Below, in pieces: positions 61,386 to 64,000 of a DNA stretch of 64,000 nucleotides (the first letter of the stretch is position 1; every line of letters begins with the position of its first letter). The stretch spans positions 248,392 through 312,391 of the forward strand of contig NZ_OZ060376.1 of the NCBI RefSeq assembly GCF_964059025.1. The letters are read 5' to 3'. The stretch is from Buchnera aphidicola (Myzocallis carpini). Its GTDB lineage: Bacteria > Pseudomonadota > Gammaproteobacteria > Enterobacterales > Enterobacteriaceae. The notes beneath the pieces are model-generated. The model was not told where the DNA came from, made no database searches, and saw only the letters and a list, made by a program, of their open reading frames with translations. The translations under genes and the position numbers were made by a program.

Positions 61386-62324
61386 TTATAAATATTTTAT
61401 AATATTAACCATATCCGATGGTATAGCAGCATAGCAACTAATAATAATATTAGTGATTGGATGTACAAACGTAATATAACTAGCATGTAGTGCTTGACGA
61501 TGAAAAAATTTTACTTTATTTAAACAATCGATAGGTATTCTAGAAAAATCATTTCTTAAAAAATATACAGGATCTCCTAAAATAGGAAACCGAATATATA
61601 ACATGTGTACTCTAATTTGATGTGTTCTACCCGTTTCTAACTTAATATTTAAGTGAGTATAATATCTAAATTTTTGTATAATTTTATAATATGTTATCGC
61701 AGATTTACCAACATCGTTTGTAGTCATATAAATTCTTTTTTTAGGATTTCTAATAATTGGAATATTAATTTTTCCTCCTGATACTAAATTTCCTAGTACA
61801 AATGCATCATATTTACGTATAATTTTTTTATCTTTCATTAATTTTTTTAATTTTAAATATACTGTAATATTTTTAGCAATAATCATTAATCCAGTAGTAT
61901 TTTTATCTAATCTATGTACAATACCCGCTCTTGGTATACTGTGAAATGCAATATTCCGATATAATAATGCATTTAATAATGTTCCTTTGGGATTTCCATT
62001 TCCTGGATGAACAACTAATCCAAAAGATTTATTAATAATTAAAATATCTGAATCTTCATATACAATATTTAACGAAATATTTTCACCAACATGAATATTG
62101 TTTTTTTTATTTTTTACAAAAATTGTAATATGATCCCCTAAAAAAATATTTTTTTTAACCTTATCAGTATACAAATTATTTACTAAAATTTTTTTAGAAA
62201 GAATCATTTTTTTTAAAAATGAACGAGAATATTCAGGGAAAATACTTAATAAAATATAATCTAAACGATGTTTAGAACTATAAAAATGTAAAACAAGAAA
62301 TGTAATTTTATTTTTAATATACAT
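61386..62324 (-). CDS. rluD: 23S rRNA pseudouridine synthase RluD
   Basis: Makes pseudouridines 1911, 1915 and 1917 in helix 69 of 23S rRNA. The 312-residue product (E. coli 326) has an S4 domain (RLDYILLSIFPEYSRSFLKKM near 20-40), the RluA-family active site GIVHRLDKNTTGLMIIAKN near 134-152, and TGRTHQIRVHMLYIRFPILGDPVY near 231-254. HMxxIxxPILGDPVY supports RluD over RluC. It is divergent from alaS across 135 bases. Confidence 0.9.
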   Translation of the reverse strand: MYIKNKITFLVLHFYSSKHRLDYILLSIFPEYSRSFLKKMILSKKILVNNLYTDKVKKNIFLGDHITIFVKNKKNNIHVGENISLNIVYEDSDILIINKSFGLVVHPGNGNPKGTLLNALLYRNIAFHSIPRAGIVHRLDKNTTGLMIIAKNITVYLKLKKLMKDKKIIRKYDAFVLGNLVSGGKINIPIIRNPKKRIYMTTNDVGKSAITYYKIIQKFRYYTHLNIKLETGRTHQIRVHMLYIRFPILGDPVYFLRNDFSRIPIDCLNKVKFFHRQALHASYITFVHPITNIIISCYAAIPSDMVNIIKYL

Positions 62325-62459
62325 ATATTAAAACAGTTTCATTTTTATTATTTATATAACAAATATATAATAAATATATAAAAAATACTATTAATTTTTT
62401 AAATACAAATGTCTTCTATAAATCAAAAAAATTCATATTGCAATTTAAAAGCAGGAAAA

Positions 62460-64000
62460 ATGAAATATACAACCCATATCATTAAAAATATGTTTTTAAA
62501 TTTCTTTAAAAATCACAAACATAAAATCATTAAAAGTAGTTCATTAATTCCTCAAGAAGATTCAAATTTATTATTTACAAACGCAGGAATGAATCAATTT
62601 CAAAATGTGTTTTTAGGGAAAATACAATATCCATTTTCACAAGTCGTTTCAATACAAAAATGTCTGCGTACAGGAGGAAAACACAATGATTTAAACCAAG
62701 TAGGATATAGTCCATACCATAATACTTTTTTTGAAATGTTGGGTAATTTTAGTTTCGGAAGTTATTTTAAAAAAGAAGCAATTTTATATGCTTGGAAACT
62801 ATTAACACATCAAAATTGGTTTAACATTCCAAAGGAAAAATTATTAGTTACGGTATATTATAAAGATCAAGAATCATATAATATATGGAAAGATATAATT
62901 AAATTATCCAAAGAAAATATTATCCAAGTAAAAGATAAAAATAACCAAAAATATGAGTCTGACAATTTTTGGCAAATGAATGAAACAGGTCCCTGTGGAC
63001 CATGTACTGAAATTTTTTTTAAAAAAAAAGAATGTAAAATATATGATTTAAATAACAAAAAACAATGTATAGAAATTTGGAATATCGTTTTTATACAATT
63101 TAATAAAATTAATAAAAATAATCTAGTTCCTTTAAAAACAGCATCAGTAGATACCGGTATGGGTTTAGAAAGAATTGCATCGGTATTACAAAATGTACAC
63201 TCAAATTATAAAATCGATTCAATGATAAAAATTAAAAATTATATTTGTAAAATGCATAAATTAGATGCTATAAAAAATAACATATCAATTAACATTATTA
63301 CAGACCATATTCGAGCAGCAGTATGTATTATTGGAGATCAGATATTACCCTCTAATGATAATCGAGGTTATATTTTAAGGAAAATCATTAGAAGAGCACT
63401 ATTACATGGAAATAAATTAGGAATTAAAAAAATATTTTTTTATAAATTAGTTTCTATAACAATAAAATCGTTAAAAGATTTTAAAGAACAACTACAACAA
63501 AAAAAAATATATATTGAAAATATTTTAAAACAAGAAGAATTACAGTTTATTAAAACTCTAAAAAAAGGATTAGCATTATTACGATGCTATATTAAAAAAC
63601 TCAAAAATAATCAATTAGATAGTAAAATTATTTTTTCTCTCTATGATACTATTGGATTTCCAATAGATTTAACTAAAAATATATGTTATGAAAATAATAT
63701 TCAAGTTAATGAAAAAGAAATTAAAAATATTATTTTAGAACATAAAAAAAATCAAAAAAATAAAAATAATAATTGTAAATCTATTCATACTATTCATACT
63801 AATATAAAATCAAAATTTACTGGATACAAAAATTATAAAATTATTACTATTGTTAAAAAAATATTTGTTAATAATGAAGAATGTCAAAAAATTTCTAAAA
63901 ATCAGTATGGAATTATTATTACTGCTAAAACACCATTTTTTGCAGAATCTGGAGGACAAATTGGAGATACTGGAATTATTTACAATCAAAAATCATTTTT
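62460..64000 (+). CDS. alaS: Alanyl-tRNA synthetase, N-terminal part (cut by window edge)
   Basis: Charges tRNA-Ala. The frame stays open from 62460 to the window end (513 codons), so the C-terminal part lies outside. A GCAGGAAA site precedes ATG 62460; an in-frame ATG at 62409 is also open, but homology (MKYTTHIIKNMFLNFF against MSKSTAEIRQAFLDFF) favours 62460. Motifs: LLFTNAGMNQFQNVFLGK near 37-54, GGKHNDLNQVGY near 73, FFEMLGNFSFGSYFKKEA near 90-107, MNETGPCGPCTEIF near 174-187, and DTGMGLERIASVLQ near 232. The editing domain begins near residue 480 (TPFFAESGGQIGD). Confidence 0.95.
   Translation, partial: MKYTTHIIKNMFLNFFKNHKHKIIKSSSLIPQEDSNLLFTNAGMNQFQNVFLGKIQYPFSQVVSIQKCLRTGGKHNDLNQVGYSPYHNTFFEMLGNFSFGSYFKKEAILYAWKLLTHQNWFNIPKEKLLVTVYYKDQESYNIWKDIIKLSKENIIQVKDKNNQKYESDNFWQMNETGPCGPCTEIFFKKKECKIYDLNNKKQCIEIWNIVFIQFNKINKNNLVPLKTASVDTGMGLERIASVLQNVHSNYKIDSMIKIKNYICKMHKLDAIKNNISINIITDHIRAAVCIIGDQILPSNDNRGYILRKIIRRALLHGNKLGIKKIFFYKLVSITIKSLKDFKEQLQQKKIYIENILKQEELQFIKTLKKGLALLRCYIKKLKNNQLDSKIIFSLYDTIGFPIDLTKNICYENNIQVNEKEIKNIILEHKKNQKNKNNNCKSIHTIHTNIKSKFTGYKNYKIITIVKKIFVNNEECQKISKNQYGIIITAKTPFFAESGGQIGDTGIIYNQKSF

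Overview
The window looks like the chromosome of an aphid endosymbiont, Buchnera aphidicola or a very close relative. Base composition is extremely AT-rich with many long A and T runs. Gene order follows enterobacterial blocks: nusA-infB-rbfA-truB-rpsO-pnp-deaD, secG-leuU, ftsH-rlmE-greA, rplU-rpmA-obgE, rplM-rpsI, ffh and rpsP-rimM-rplS, rpmF-fabD-fabG-acpP-tmk-holB-tatD-ptsG. Most genes have direct E. coli counterparts of nearly full length. No insertion sequence, prophage, CRISPR array, restriction system or rRNA was seen. The host aphid cannot be told from this sequence. The chromosomal position of leuABCD separates it from lineages that carry these genes on a plasmid.

Layout. 1-9253: start of serS, trxB-infA-aspS, the zinc transporter pair znuBC, pykA, zwf and htpX. 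9254-18839: tsaB, the leuABCD operon, minCDE, rsmC, and tRNAs for Leu(UAA), Cys(GCA) and Ser(UGA). 18840-21479: a decayed flagellar region where only flgD stays open, with a possible flgH relic and a 1.4-kb gene-free tract. 21480-28702: rluC, rpmF (58 codons), the fatty-acid genes, tmk, holB, tatD and ptsG. 28771-37490: porin, asnS, trhO and valS on the minus strand, then argI-ridA. 37655-51598: a minus-strand block for RNA turnover, ribosome maturation and translation initiation, then secG, ftsH, rlmE and greA. 51756-64000: ibaG, ribosomal protein genes, obgE, a split pheA, ffh, rpsP-rimM-rplS, tldD, aroQ, rluD and the 5' part of alaS.

How the genes work together. Three routes serve host provisioning of essential amino acids. 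leuABCD makes leucine. aroQ plus pheA feed phenylalanine. argI serves arginine, and ridA protects against reactive imines. Glucose enters by ptsG and flows through zwf and pykA. Most of the rest is translation, tRNA and rRNA modification, and protein quality control.

The most notable points are: (i) pheA is split into two overlapping frames next to a run of nine A, which suggests polymerase slippage; (ii) the ACT domain of its second half lacks the phenylalanine-binding motifs; (iii) flgD stands alone amid flagellar decay; (iv) several genes expected by synteny are gone (rne, glmM, murA, trmD, pyrBI, rimP, znuA); and (v) several long inverted repeats lie in intergenic DNA, including a 21-bp arm pair downstream of htpX and an attenuator-like set near 20.5 kb. 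All calls come from reading the sequence and from remembered family knowledge. No search was run.
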